In this document: piece by piece, positions 7,768 through 16,025 of the stretch
Layout of the letters: the number at the start of each line of letters is the position of its first letter
Numbering within the stretch: the first letter of the stretch is position 1
DNA from: DASQEH01 sp035633755
Lineage (GTDB): Bacteria; Actinomycetota; Actinomycetes; Propionibacteriales; Nocardioidaceae
Length of the DNA: 42,776 bases
Assembly: GCA_035633755.1 (NCBI GenBank)
Contig: DASQEH010000113.1
Span: forward strand, 1 to 42,776
Direction: 5' to 3'
The notes under the pieces: generated by a model
The model's database searches: none
What the model was told of the DNA's origin: nothing
The model's input: the letters and a program-made list of their open reading frames with translations, nothing else
Translations under genes and position numbers: made by a program

Positions 7768-9123
7768 GTGGTACAGCCCAACGTCCTCGTCGTCATGGCC
7801 GACGATGCGCGAGCCGACGACTTCCACCACATGAGGGCCCTGCAGGACCGCGTGGCGGCGGTCGGGACGCGGTTGCGTCGGTTCTATGCTCCAGGGCCGC
7901 TGTGCTCACCGAACCGGGTCACCTTCCTCACCGGTCAGTACCCGCACAACAGCGGCGTGACCAACAACCGGGTCGGGGTCCGTGGGCTCGACAACACGCA
8001 GACCCTCCCCGTCTGGATGAAGGCGGCCGGCTACACCACCAGCCTCGTCGGGAAGTACATCAACGGGATCCGGGTGACCGATCCCATACCTCCGGGCTGG
8101 GACAACTGGATGGTCCCTGGTCGTGGTGTGACGTACAACTTCCTGGACAGCACCATCAACGCCAACGGGTCGATCGAGCAGCTGGAGCTCCACACCAACC
8201 TGGCGTACTCCCTGCGAGCCCAGAACTTCATCGAACGCCATGCGAGCGAACCGTGGTTCCAGTGGGTCAGCTTCATCTCGCCGCACGTCGGCCTGCCCCA
8301 TGAGCGGGTGAGTCGGCCCCCCGTCGCCGTCGACGACGTCGGCCGGCTTCCGGTTCGCCGCCCGGGGAGCATGGGCTGGGGCCCGTTCGTTCGCCGGCCC
8401 TACCGCAACTCCTACGACGGCCCGACGCTGCCCGTAGGCACCGACGTCCGCGAACACTGGACAGACGAGGAGCTGGCCGCGCTGCGCTGGCTCGTTCAGC
8501 GGCGCCGCGACTCGCTGTCGGACGTCGACGCCCAGCTCGACGCGATGCTCACGCTGCTCAAGGAGACCAACCAGCTCGCTCGCACCTTCGTGATCGTGGT
8601 GTCCGACAACGGCTTCCAGTACGGCGAGCACGGCATCCGCCCGAGCAAGGACCAGCCGTACGAGGAATCTGTGCGAATTCCCTGCTACATCCGAGGGCCG
8701 GGCATCCGCCAGGGCTACCTGCACACGAACCCCGCGGGCATGATGGATCTGGCGCCCACCATCTTGCGGATGACTGGAGCGTTCGACACGCGGCCGCCTC
8801 CACAGGCGTTCGACGGCACGTCGCTGCTCGCACGTATCAGCAACCCGGATCTGGCCGGGCTTGGCCGAGACCGCGCGATCCTGCTGGAGTCCGGCGACAA
8901 CCAGACGGGCGAGGGATGGTCATGGCGAGGCTTGGTCACGCGGAGCCGCAAGTACGCGGAGTACGTCGACGGGCCACGACTGCTGTTCGACCTGGACGAG
9001 GACCCACAGGAGAACAGCAACCTGGCCGGTAGGCGTCCCGTCGAAGCCAGCCGCCTGCACGACCTGCTGACGCGACTGAAGAGGTGTGCTGGAGACAGCT
9101 GCGACCTGCCAAGCCCGCTCTGA
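7768..9123 (+). CDS. Type I sulfatase (alkaline phosphatase superfamily)
   Basis: A 451-residue sulfatase. It shows the N-terminal metal site MADDARAD (Asp12, Asp13), the signature CSPNR at 46-50 followed by VTFLTGQYPHNSG, and the later VVSDNG-x-x-YGEHG metal motif. In this family Cys46 is converted to formylglycine by a separate enzyme, which is not in this window. The usual signature is CxPSR; Asn replaces Ser here, which may affect maturation or specificity. There is no signal peptide, so as annotated the enzyme is cytoplasmic unless exported another way. The GTG at 7768 comes one base after the previous stop. Given the sulfotransferases further on, it could remodel or recycle sulfate esters, but this is inference. 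Confidence 0.88.
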   Translation: MVQPNVLVVMADDARADDFHHMRALQDRVAAVGTRLRRFYAPGPLCSPNRVTFLTGQYPHNSGVTNNRVGVRGLDNTQTLPVWMKAAGYTTSLVGKYINGIRVTDPIPPGWDNWMVPGRGVTYNFLDSTINANGSIEQLELHTNLAYSLRAQNFIERHASEPWFQWVSFISPHVGLPHERVSRPPVAVDDVGRLPVRRPGSMGWGPFVRRPYRNSYDGPTLPVGTDVREHWTDEELAALRWLVQRRRDSLSDVDAQLDAMLTLLKETNQLARTFVIVVSDNGFQYGEHGIRPSKDQPYEESVRIPCYIRGPGIRQGYLHTNPAGMMDLAPTILRMTGAFDTRPPPQAFDGTSLLARISNPDLAGLGRDRAILLESGDNQTGEGWSWRGLVTRSRKYAEYVDGPRLLFDLDEDPQENSNLAGRRPVEASRLHDLLTRLKRCAGDSCDLPSPL

Positions 9124-9180
9124 GGCCCCGCGACGGCTCGTCGGTCACCCGCGCCGTTCGGCGCCGACCATGAGGCTGGC

Positions 9181-9756
9181 TCAGACGCGCCGGCGGCGCG
9201 CCAAGGCCTTGACAGCCGAGTAGGCGACGGTGCCGGCCACGACCCATGGCGCCGCAACGATGACCGGGTCGAGTGGCTGGTGTGCCAGGTCGGCGCGCTT
9301 GTGACCGAGGCGTGAGCTGATGCCGTGGTGCGAGAACTCGCTCAGGATTCCCGTCTCGGTGATGGGGTTGTCAGGTCGCCGGGTCAGGAACGATGCGGCG
9401 TTGCTCTCCAAGGCGTCGACGCGGTCCGCCGCGACGAGGATGAGCCAGTGGGCGGCTCGTGCCTCACTGAACCGCCGGTACGCGTACTTGCGCATGATCC
9501 CGGACACACCCTTCGGCGGGCACGAGGTACCGAACACCGGGGTGAGGAACGCGTGCTCGATCGACCGTTCGCGGGGCCAGTTCTCCGGCTGTCGCTCGGG
9601 GAAGTCCCAGTGCGCGCCGCTCAGGTTCGGATCGAACTGCAACCGCGGCACGGAAGGGCGGTCCTTCGGGTCGAGGTCGGCTCCCCAGCCAGGGATGCGG
9701 GCCCTCAGCTCGTCGCTCGACTCGGCCCGTGAGGGCTTGTCTGCGGTGTAGGCCAT
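9181..9756 (-). CDS. Unknown protein cotranscribed with the zinc dehydrogenase
   Basis: A 191-residue protein starting at the ATG at 9756, with GGAAAGGG nine bases upstream; a longer frame to 9951 overlaps the dehydrogenase and is not credible. I recognise no family. The front half is polar, with many Pro and Trp (for example HWDFPERQPENWPRE) and a short CPPKG stretch. The C-terminal half has one probable membrane helix (about 165-184, VIVAAPWVVAGTVAYSAVKAL) followed by an Arg-rich tail, suggesting an inner-membrane tether with the rest in the cytoplasm. It starts 17 bp after the dehydrogenase stop, so both share the stress-type promoter at 11007-11032. Confidence 0.72.
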   Translation of the reverse strand: MAYTADKPSRAESSDELRARIPGWGADLDPKDRPSVPRLQFDPNLSGAHWDFPERQPENWPRERSIEHAFLTPVFGTSCPPKGVSGIMRKYAYRRFSEARAAHWLILVAADRVDALESNAASFLTRRPDNPITETGILSEFSHHGISSRLGHKRADLAHQPLDPVIVAAPWVVAGTVAYSAVKALARRRRV

Positions 9757-9773
9757 GTCGATGATCCCTTTCC

Positions 9774-10922
9774 TCAGCTTGCGCCGGGGACGATGAGCGG
9801 CTTGATGCAGCCATCGAGCTTCGCCGAGAAGATGTGGTACGCCTCGGAGATGTGCTCCAGCGGGATGCGATGGGTGACGAGGTCGCTCGGCTTCAGGTAG
9901 CCGTTCCTCACGTGTTCGAACAACCGGGGCCACTGTCGCTTGACCGGGCACTGGTTCATGTTGATCGTCAGGCCCTTGTTGAGGGCGTCCCCGAACTTCA
10001 CGGCACTGAAGATGGGCCCGTAGGCACCCATCACCGACACGGTGCCGCCCTTGCGCACGGAGTCGATCGCCCAGTTGAGCGCGACGGGCGAGCCGCCCTG
10101 CAGCTTCAGCTTGGCCGCGGTGACGTGCTGGATGAAGTTCCCGTCGGCCTCGGCGCCGACCGCATCGATGGCCACGTCCGCACCGAGGTGGTCGGTGATC
10201 TTCTTCATGTGGACGACGATGTCGTCGTACTCCGCGAAGTTGTACGTCTCAGCGTGCGCGAAGCTACGGGCCTTCTCGAGCCGGTACTCCAAGTGGTCGA
10301 TGACGATGACGCGCCCCGCACCCATGAGCCAGGAGGACTTCGCGGCGTAGAGCCCCACCGGCCCGGCGCCGAACACCACCACTGTGTCGCCCTCGACGAT
10401 GTCCCCGAGTTGAGCTCCGAAGTAGCCGGTTGCGAGCGCATCGGTGAGCAGGACGGCGTCCTCGTCCTCCATCCAGTCGGGAATCAGGCTCGGCCCCACG
10501 TCAGCGAAGGGCACCCGCACGTACTCAGCCTGGCCACCGTCATAACCGCCGCTCGTGGACGAGTAGCCATAGATGGCCCCGACCGCGGTGGCGTTGGGGT
10601 TGACGTTGTGGCAGTTGGCGTACAAGCCTCGGGCGCAGAAGTAGCACGATCCGCAGAAGATGTTGAAGGGAACCATCACCCGGTCACCAGGGCGGAGGTT
10701 CTGCACCGATGACCCGACCTGCTCGACCACACCGATGAACTCGTGCCCGAAGGTCATTCCCACCCGCGTATCCGGCATCATGCCGTGGTACAGGTGCAGG
10801 TCGGAGCCGCAGATGGCGGCCAGAGTGACGCGGACGATGGCATCGTTGGGGTGCTCGATGGTCGGCATGTCCTTGTCCTCCACCCGGAGGCGGTAGGGCC
10901 CGCGGTACACCATTGCTCGCAT
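9774..10922 (-). CDS. Zinc-dependent alcohol dehydrogenase, formaldehyde dehydrogenase-like
   Basis: A 382-residue medium-chain dehydrogenase. The catalytic zinc ligands appear as Cys38 (ICGSDLH) and His60-Glu61 (GHE). The structural zinc lobe has all four cysteines (90, 93, 96 and 104, CGSCYFC then C). A GAGPVG nucleotide-binding motif follows in the middle. The long insert after the dinucleotide fold (VDAVGAEADGNFIQHV) resembles the glutathione-independent formaldehyde dehydrogenase branch, so oxidation of formaldehyde or another small alcohol or aldehyde with NAD(P) is likely; the substrate is not provable here. It leads a two-gene operon and has a well-spaced stress-sigma promoter upstream, which suggests induction under stress or in stationary phase. 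Confidence 0.88.
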   Translation of the reverse strand: MRAMVYRGPYRLRVEDKDMPTIEHPNDAIVRVTLAAICGSDLHLYHGMMPDTRVGMTFGHEFIGVVEQVGSSVQNLRPGDRVMVPFNIFCGSCYFCARGLYANCHNVNPNATAVGAIYGYSSTSGGYDGGQAEYVRVPFADVGPSLIPDWMEDEDAVLLTDALATGYFGAQLGDIVEGDTVVVFGAGPVGLYAAKSSWLMGAGRVIVIDHLEYRLEKARSFAHAETYNFAEYDDIVVHMKKITDHLGADVAIDAVGAEADGNFIQHVTAAKLKLQGGSPVALNWAIDSVRKGGTVSVMGAYGPIFSAVKFGDALNKGLTINMNQCPVKRQWPRLFEHVRNGYLKPSDLVTHRIPLEHISEAYHIFSAKLDGCIKPLIVPGAS

Positions 10923-11006
10923 TCACGTCACCATCCGCACCGGCTCGAGGGCGTCAACGGGAGACCATCGTCGCAGCGGCGTCTCCAACGCTGTCCTGGG
11001 GAGCGG

Positions 11007-11032
11007 TTACCCATCTGGGTCCGCCGGCAAAC
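11007..11032 (-). promoter_or_regulatory. SigB/SigF-type stress promoter
   Basis: On the minus strand GTTT (11029-11032) is followed after exactly 16 bases by GGGTAA (11007-11012). This matches the GTTT-N14-17-GGGTAT/A consensus known for SigF of mycobacteria and SigB of Streptomyces. The predicted transcript start lies about 75-80 bases before the dehydrogenase ATG at 10922. Confidence 0.6.
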
Positions 11033-11171
11033 GCTCCCGGGTGCGACCCGGCGGTGCCGCCATGAGGAGTTATCAGCTGGCGGGTGCGGGTACTGCGCCG
11101 ACATCGCCGGTCGCCCCAGCCGCTGACACAGCTGTGCGCCCCGGAATACCGACCTGAGACGAGGAGCGTTC

Positions 11172-11501
11172 ATGACTGAGGCCGCCCAGCCCGTTGAGGC
11201 CACCGAGCCGACCGATGCCACGGAGTCCTCGGAGTCCACCGAGCCTCGGCTGGACGACGTCATCGAGCCCGAGTTCGACATTCCGCCGACGCATCGGCCG
11301 AGGATGCACGGTGGCATGCCCTTGCGGCCCGACGACGACGAGCTCGCGGCCGCGGTGGAGCGCGACCGCGTCGCTGCAGGCGTCGAGGACTACGCTCCGA
11401 GTGACGTCCCTCCTGCTACAGACCCGCTGCCGGAGGGCTCGTCGCAAGCCGCCGACCTGGCGCAACGTGGCCTGCTGGGAGACACCACCGCTCCCTCGTG
11501 A
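11172..11501 (+). CDS. Small acidic protein of unknown function
   Basis: A 109-residue, strongly acidic and probably largely disordered protein, rich in Glu, Asp, Pro, Thr and Ser, especially in the first 35 residues (EATEPTDATESSEST). It has no Cys, Trp or Phe-rich core, no signal peptide and no membrane helix. The central part (THRPRMHGGMPLRPDDDEL, then VERDRVAAGVEDY) looks the most conserved-like, but I do not recognise the family. The ATG at 11172 has GAGGAG seven bases upstream. It is divergent from the dehydrogenase operon and sits 79 bp before the aldo-keto reductase, with which it may be cotranscribed. Confidence 0.68.
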   Translation: MTEAAQPVEATEPTDATESSESTEPRLDDVIEPEFDIPPTHRPRMHGGMPLRPDDDELAAAVERDRVAAGVEDYAPSDVPPATDPLPEGSSQAADLAQRGLLGDTTAPS

Positions 11502-11580
11502 ATGGTCCAGCCGGCCCGGCGAGGGCGTGTAGGTCGCTGGCACAGCAAGGATGACTCGAAGACGGAGAGGCAGAGATCGA

Positions 11581-12567
11581 ATGGAAACGCGTCCATTGGG
11601 CCGGACGGGCCGCGAGGTCTCCGTCATCGGACTCGGATGTTGGCAGCTGGGCTCCGACTGGGGCGAGGTGGAGGAGTCGGACGCCCTGGGGGTGCTGCAC
11701 GCCGCTGTTGACGCGGGTGTCACCTTCTTGGACACCGCCGACGTCTACGGTGACGGGCGCAGCGAGACGCTGATCGGCCGCTTCCTCGAGGAGCGGCCGG
11801 ATGCGGGCGTGACCGTCGCCACCAAGATGGGCAGGCGCGCCGACCCCCACGTACCCGAGGCCTTCACGCTGGACGCCTTTCGCGGGTGGGTGGACCGGAG
11901 CCGCCGGAACTTGGGCGTCGACACCCTCGACCTCGTCCAGCTGCACTGCCCACCGACCCCGGTGTACCGAGACGACGCTGTCTTCGATGCGCTCGACTCG
12001 CTCGTCGAGGAGCAGCGGATCGCTGCCTACGGTGTGTCGGTCGAGACGGTCGAGGAGGCCCTGCTCGCTCTTGCGCGGCCCAACGTGGCGAGCATCCAGA
12101 TCATCTTCAACGTGTTCCGCCGCAAGCCGATCGAGCAGGTCCTGCCGGCCGCTCTCGCCGCCGATGTCGCCATCGTCGGCCGGGTGCCCCTGGCCAGTGG
12201 CCTGCTGTCGGGCAAGTACGACGAGAACACCACCTTCGCCGACGACGACCACCGCGCCTACAACCGCAACGGCGAGGCGTTCGACGTCGGGGAGACGTTC
12301 AGTGGTGTGCCCTTCGAGGTGGGGGTGGCGGCGGCCAGGGAGGTGGCGTTGTGCACCGCTGACGGCGCCACCACGGCGCAGACAGCGCTTCGGTGGGGTA
12401 TCGACCAACCGGGAGTGACCACGCTGATCCCCGGCGCCCGCAATGGTGACCAAGCCCGGGCCAACGCAGCGGCCGCCTCCATCGACCCGCTCCCGGCATC
12501 GGTCCAGGCCAGGCTGGAGGACATCTACGACCACCGCATCCGCGAGCACGTGCATATGCGTTGGTGA
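11581..12567 (+). CDS. Aldo-keto reductase
   Basis: A 328-residue NADPH-dependent oxidoreductase of the aldo-keto reductase superfamily. The catalytic tetrad is complete: Asp51 and Tyr56 (FLDTADVYG), Lys82 (TKMGRR) and His122 (QLHC). The C-terminal cofactor segment ITTLIPGAR-like pattern is present as TTLIPGARN. It would reduce a small aldehyde or ketone in the cytoplasm; the substrate is unknown. The ATG at 11581 with GGAGAGG upstream is chosen over the ATG at 11551, because the family normally begins at the METRPLGRTG strand. Neighbouring oxidoreductases suggest a small stress or carbonyl-detoxification group. Confidence 0.92.
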   Translation: METRPLGRTGREVSVIGLGCWQLGSDWGEVEESDALGVLHAAVDAGVTFLDTADVYGDGRSETLIGRFLEERPDAGVTVATKMGRRADPHVPEAFTLDAFRGWVDRSRRNLGVDTLDLVQLHCPPTPVYRDDAVFDALDSLVEEQRIAAYGVSVETVEEALLALARPNVASIQIIFNVFRRKPIEQVLPAALAADVAIVGRVPLASGLLSGKYDENTTFADDDHRAYNRNGEAFDVGETFSGVPFEVGVAAAREVALCTADGATTAQTALRWGIDQPGVTTLIPGARNGDQARANAAAASIDPLPASVQARLEDIYDHRIREHVHMRW

Positions 12568-12574
12568 GCGCCGG

Positions 12575-12596
12575 CTGAGGCGGTACCGCCGCTCAG
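12575..12596. terminator. Candidate bidirectional terminator between convergent genes
   Basis: CTGAG (12575-12579) pairs with CTCAG (12592-12596) around an inner GCGG-TA-CCGC palindrome with a two-base bulge. It sits between the convergent aldo-keto reductase and PAP2 genes and overlaps the PAP2 stop codon. There is no T run. Confidence 0.4.
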
Positions 12597-13348
12597 TCGC
12601 TGCTGCTCGCCTGGGATTCCTCCGCTTGCTGTCCCTGCTTCGAGCGAGGGCCGTTGCGCGGTGCGTCCGGCAGGAGGACGGCCGCAGCGATGGCGAGCCA
12701 TGCGGACATGAAGGTCAAGCTCGTCACGACATCGGTGATGTGGTGGGCACCCTCGTAGAGCCGGCTCACGGCGACGACCGGAGGTAACACGACCAGCATC
12801 GCTCCCAGCCACCGCCAGGATGTGGCCCCGAACATCCAGATGAGCACTGCCATGGCGCCGTACATCGCCGCCGCTGCGGCCACGTGGCCCGACGGGTAGC
12901 TGTGCTGAGGATTGAGGCCGTCGTCGAGCAGGAGTACCGGCGGCCGGCGGCGGTTCACCAGATTGACCACAACGAGATACGCGGTGATCTCACCGAGCAA
13001 GGCCACGGCAACGAAGCTCACAGGTCGCCAGTCGCGTCTCCACAGCCAGGTGACGATCAGCAGCAGCGGCGCCAAAGTGAGCGCCGTCCACGTCTCACCG
13101 AGCAGGCGCGCCGTCTGCGCTGCTGTGGTCAGCGACGGGGACCGCTGGCTCACGAACCACCTCACCGCATCGTTGTCGGGAGGGTTCACGGTCCGTCGCA
13201 GCGGCCCGGTCAGCATCAGTCCGACGGCGAGAACGACACCGACGACCAGGAGCCAACCGAGCAGCAAGAGGAGCGCCCGCTGACCCGCGCTACGGTCGAG
13301 CGCCCGCCGCCTCACGCTACGGTCGCGCGACGCAGAGGAGGCAGACAT
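12593..13348 (-). CDS. PAP2-family membrane phosphatase
   Basis: A 251-residue membrane protein with about six helices and the three PAP2 signature parts: an Arg-rich RRRPP (133-137) of the K/R-x-RP type, YPSGH (151-155), and SRLYEGAHHITD (195-206) with the catalytic His and Asp. Such enzymes remove phosphate from lipid phosphates, including undecaprenyl pyrophosphate, on the outer face of the membrane. The gene is divergent from a Wzx-type flippase at the edge of the polysaccharide locus, so recycling of the lipid carrier is a plausible job, though phosphatidate phosphatase activity is equally possible. The first 20 residues are basic and cytoplasmic. Confidence 0.88.
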   Translation of the reverse strand: MSASSASRDRSVRRRALDRSAGQRALLLLLGWLLVVGVVLAVGLMLTGPLRRTVNPPDNDAVRWFVSQRSPSLTTAAQTARLLGETWTALTLAPLLLIVTWLWRRDWRPVSFVAVALLGEITAYLVVVNLVNRRRPPVLLLDDGLNPQHSYPSGHVAAAAAMYGAMAVLIWMFGATSWRWLGAMLVVLPPVVAVSRLYEGAHHITDVVTSLTFMSAWLAIAAAVLLPDAPRNGPRSKQGQQAEESQASSSD

Positions 13349-13396
13349 CGGGTGCAGTTAAGCACTTGCAGCTGCGGGCCACCATTTGTGCGTTTT

Positions 13397-13414
13397 GTAG
13401 CATTGGCCTGCTAC
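13397..13414. promoter_or_regulatory. Inverted repeat in the PAP2-flippase divergent region
   Basis: GTAGCA-TTGGCC-TGCTAC has perfect six-base arms around a six-base spacer, in the AT-richer gap between two divergent genes. TTGGCC, with GAGAAT 16 bases later, could serve as a weak promoter for the flippase gene, which would place the repeat across its -35 region as an operator. Confidence 0.3.
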
Positions 13415-13478
13415 CCCGACGCTAGAGAATGCATCCCCGCGAGGAGAGTGCGCGCATCCCGGAACAGATGGGACAGAT

Positions 13479-15032
13479 ATGGAGCAGACCGGCGTGACGG
13501 AGCCAGGGACGCCAGGGACTCAGGGCGCGGCCGACGGCCGCAAGCAGGTACGCGGATCGGCGCTGCTGGTCGTCGGCAGGGTCGCGGCGATGGTGCTCGG
13601 GATGGCTACCCAGGTTCTCATCGTCCGGGCCCTCACCAAGGAGGACTTCGGCGCCTTCGCCTATGCCCTCGCGCTGGCCGCCGCCGCGCGGGTCCTGCTG
13701 AGTCTCGGACAGGGCAAGCTCCTGAGTCGCTTCATGGCCAAGTACGAGGAGGAGCGGGACTACGCCCGCATGTTCGGGGCCATGTTCCTTGCGGTGGGCA
13801 CGATCGCGGCCACCAGCGTGGTGACGATCACCGTGGTGTACCTCTTCAGCGGTGCGCTGCTGGGCGATGGGGCGGGCAGCCAGAAGGCGGTCAACCTGAT
13901 CCTCATCCTGATCTTCCTGTCGCCCCTCGAGGCCCTCGACATGGTCTTCGTGTCGCTGTTCGCGGTGTTCAGCAAGCCCCGGGCCATCTTCTTCCGCAAG
14001 TACCTGATGACGCCAGGGCTACGCCTGGTTGTCGTGCTGCTGCTCGTGGCCCTGGACGCGAGCGCGACGTTCCTCGCTGTCGGCTATCTGATCGCCTCCG
14101 TGATCGGGATCCTGCTGTACCTGGCCCTGCTGGTCCAGGTGCTGCGGGAGCGTGGTCTGCTGAAGGAACTCGACGTGCGCCAGGTGGTCTTCCCCGTCAA
14201 AGCCGTCTTCGCCTTCTCGTTCCCTCTCATCACAAGTGAGCTGGTCCTGCTGTCGCTCAACGTCGGTGGAGTGATCATCCTCCAGCTGTCGCACCCGATC
14301 GAGGAGGTAGCCAACTACCGGGCCGTCTTCAACTCCGCCCGCTTGAACACCGCGGTGACCGCCTCCTTCGCTACGTTGTTCCTCCCCGTCATCGCCCGAC
14401 TGTTCACCCGGGCGGACATCGACGGGTTACGGCGTACCTACTGGCACACGGCCGCCTTCGTCGCGGTGCTCACGTTCCCCATCTTCGCGCTGACCGGGCC
14501 CCTCGCCCCGACGACCACCGTCGTGCTCTTCGGGGCCCGGTATGCCGACGCAGGGATCGTTCTGGCCCTGCTGTCACTCGGCTACTACTTCAACGTCATG
14601 CTGGGCTTCAATGCGTACACCCTTCAGGTGTGCGAGCGGATCCGGTACCTCGTGGGCGTCAACGTGTTCGTGATGGCGCTCAATATCGGCTTGTGCTTCC
14701 TGCTGGCACCGCAGTACGCGGCCACCGGGGTGGCCGCAGCCAACTGCGCTGCCCTCGTGACGCAGAACCTCATGAGCCAGTGGGCGCTGCGGCGCAGCAT
14801 GCAGACCGCATTCATCGACCGCAGCTGCGTTCGCTGCTACCTCGTCATCGTGGCCTGCTCGCTGGCGCTATGGGCCTTCCAGGTGCTGGTGGAGCCGGGC
14901 GTCGTGCTGTGCCTGCTCGCCGCCGGGGCGGCGTCGCTCATCGTCCTGTACGCCAGCCGCAGCTCGCTGGAGCTCACGGAGACGTTTCCCGAGCTGGCGC
15001 GCATACCCATCTTGGGACGGCTGCTGCGCTGA
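13479..15032 (+). CDS. Wzx-type polysaccharide flippase
   Basis: A 517-residue membrane protein of the MOP (MATE/Wzx) superfamily. About 12-14 hydrophobic segments run from residue 27 to 495, and the first (GSALLVVGRVAAMVLGM, then LIVRALTKEDFGAFAYA) has the typical look of lipopolysaccharide and polysaccharide exporters (PF01943/PF13440 type). It would flip polyprenyl-pyrophosphate-linked repeat units across the membrane. Its neighbours (PAP2 phosphatase, sulfotransferases, polymerase and chain-length protein) fit a Wzx/Wzy-dependent export system. The ATG at 13479 has GGGACAG just upstream. It is the only flippase visible in the window. Confidence 0.9.
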   Translation: MEQTGVTEPGTPGTQGAADGRKQVRGSALLVVGRVAAMVLGMATQVLIVRALTKEDFGAFAYALALAAAARVLLSLGQGKLLSRFMAKYEEERDYARMFGAMFLAVGTIAATSVVTITVVYLFSGALLGDGAGSQKAVNLILILIFLSPLEALDMVFVSLFAVFSKPRAIFFRKYLMTPGLRLVVVLLLVALDASATFLAVGYLIASVIGILLYLALLVQVLRERGLLKELDVRQVVFPVKAVFAFSFPLITSELVLLSLNVGGVIILQLSHPIEEVANYRAVFNSARLNTAVTASFATLFLPVIARLFTRADIDGLRRTYWHTAAFVAVLTFPIFALTGPLAPTTTVVLFGARYADAGIVLALLSLGYYFNVMLGFNAYTLQVCERIRYLVGVNVFVMALNIGLCFLLAPQYAATGVAAANCAALVTQNLMSQWALRRSMQTAFIDRSCVRCYLVIVACSLALWAFQVLVEPGVVLCLLAAGAASLIVLYASRSSLELTETFPELARIPILGRLLR

Positions 15033-15052
15033 GCGCCTCCCCGCTGAGCGCC
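15027..15052. repeat. 11-bp direct repeat at the end of the flippase gene
   Basis: CGCTGAGCGCC occurs at 15027-15037 and again at 15042-15052. The first copy covers the flippase stop codon. The gap to the convergent sulfotransferase gene is only 50 bp, and the repeat may reflect a small slippage duplication. Confidence 0.5.
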
Positions 15053-15082
15053 GCGCCCCCTACGCCTTCGGTGCGGAGCTCG

Positions 15083-16021
15083 TCACCCGCTGGCGGCCGA
15101 CTCGAGCCAGGCGGGCAGATCCTCGTACCCGTGGTCCTTGAGCGCTCTGGCCGTGGCGGCGTTGGAGGTCCGGTAGAGCCCTTCGACGTGTCGCCTCATC
15201 TCGGGCTCGAGTGTCTCGGGCAGCTCGGCTGCGTTGATCCGCTCATAGATGCGGCGAACCGGCCGCTTCACTCCCGCGGGGACCAAGCCCAGCCGCTCCG
15301 TCGACCGCTTCACCGAGAACACCGCCTTGGCCAGGCGGGGACTGCGGGCGTGCTTGGTGGTGTTACGCGGAGCCAGGTCGAGGTCCGGAGCGAAGTCGCC
15401 GATCCCCAGCCAGCCGAACACCTGCGACATCACGCGGGTCGGATCGCGCGCCAGATCCTCGGCGAAGACCACCCTGATGTCGTCCCCGAATGCGTCGAGC
15501 CACAGTCGGACGTAGTTCTCGTAGAAACCGATGTACAGGCCGTGGAGGTGGTCGCGCGGGACCAGATCGCTACCGTCGCGGGCTCTGCTTTCGCATGCCT
15601 TCAGGTACTCGGGGAAGGACTGCAGCCCGGTGATGTTGCCCAGGGTCCGCTGGAACGTGTACGCCGACCAGAGCCGATCCACGGGGTTGCGCAGCGACAG
15701 GATGATCTTCGGCTTTGCGAGGATGTCCTGCACCGCCGCTATGACCGGGCTGCCACCGTAGGAGTAGGTCGGCGTTGCCTCGACGGCATAGCGCTCCCCG
15801 TCGCACTGAGCGAAGTGCTTCATGTAGGACTCGACGGGCGGCGGCGCACCGCTGTGGCGCTGAGGGTTGTAGTAGTTGAAGTAGCCCACCTCCTTCTCAT
15901 CGGCACCGCAGATCTCGCCGTGCTGTGTCAGATAGGCGAACAGCGAGCCCGTGCCAGCCTTGGGAACTCCGACCACCAGAAGGTTGGGAAGCCGTCCGGC
16001 ACCGGGGCGCTTCACGTCCAT
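15083..16021 (-). CDS. Sulfotransferase (PAPS-dependent)
   Basis: A 312-residue cytoplasmic sulfotransferase. The PAPS 5'-phosphosulfate loop is VVGVPKAGTGSLFAYL (loop residues 20-26), and the 3'-phosphate-binding stretch is RNPVDRLWSAY (111-121), with Arg and Ser in the expected places. The region after the loop (DEKEVGYFNYY) is typical of the sulfotransferases of carbohydrates and heparan-like polymers. It likely moves sulfate from PAPS to a hydroxyl of a sugar or lipid-linked repeat unit before export. Its start is four bases after the stop of the next upstream gene (16026), so the two sulfotransferases form an operon. The acceptor cannot be told from sequence. Confidence 0.88.
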   Translation of the reverse strand: MDVKRPGAGRLPNLLVVGVPKAGTGSLFAYLTQHGEICGADEKEVGYFNYYNPQRHSGAPPPVESYMKHFAQCDGERYAVEATPTYSYGGSPVIAAVQDILAKPKIILSLRNPVDRLWSAYTFQRTLGNITGLQSFPEYLKACESRARDGSDLVPRDHLHGLYIGFYENYVRLWLDAFGDDIRVVFAEDLARDPTRVMSQVFGWLGIGDFAPDLDLAPRNTTKHARSPRLAKAVFSVKRSTERLGLVPAGVKRPVRRIYERINAAELPETLEPEMRRHVEGLYRTSNAATARALKDHGYEDLPAWLESAASG

Positions 16022-16025
16022 GACG

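Noticed and set aside
7768..9123. Alkaline phosphatase or phosphodiesterase rather than sulfatase
   Set aside because: The CSPNR-VTFLTGQYPHNSG block is a sulfatase signature; related phosphatases carry Ser or Thr without the P-x-R pattern.
12884..14239. A long plus-strand open frame of about 450 residues
   Set aside because: It runs antisense to the PAP2 gene and then out of frame through the flippase gene. Its translation is low-complexity, with no domain. It is a shadow typical of high-GC DNA.
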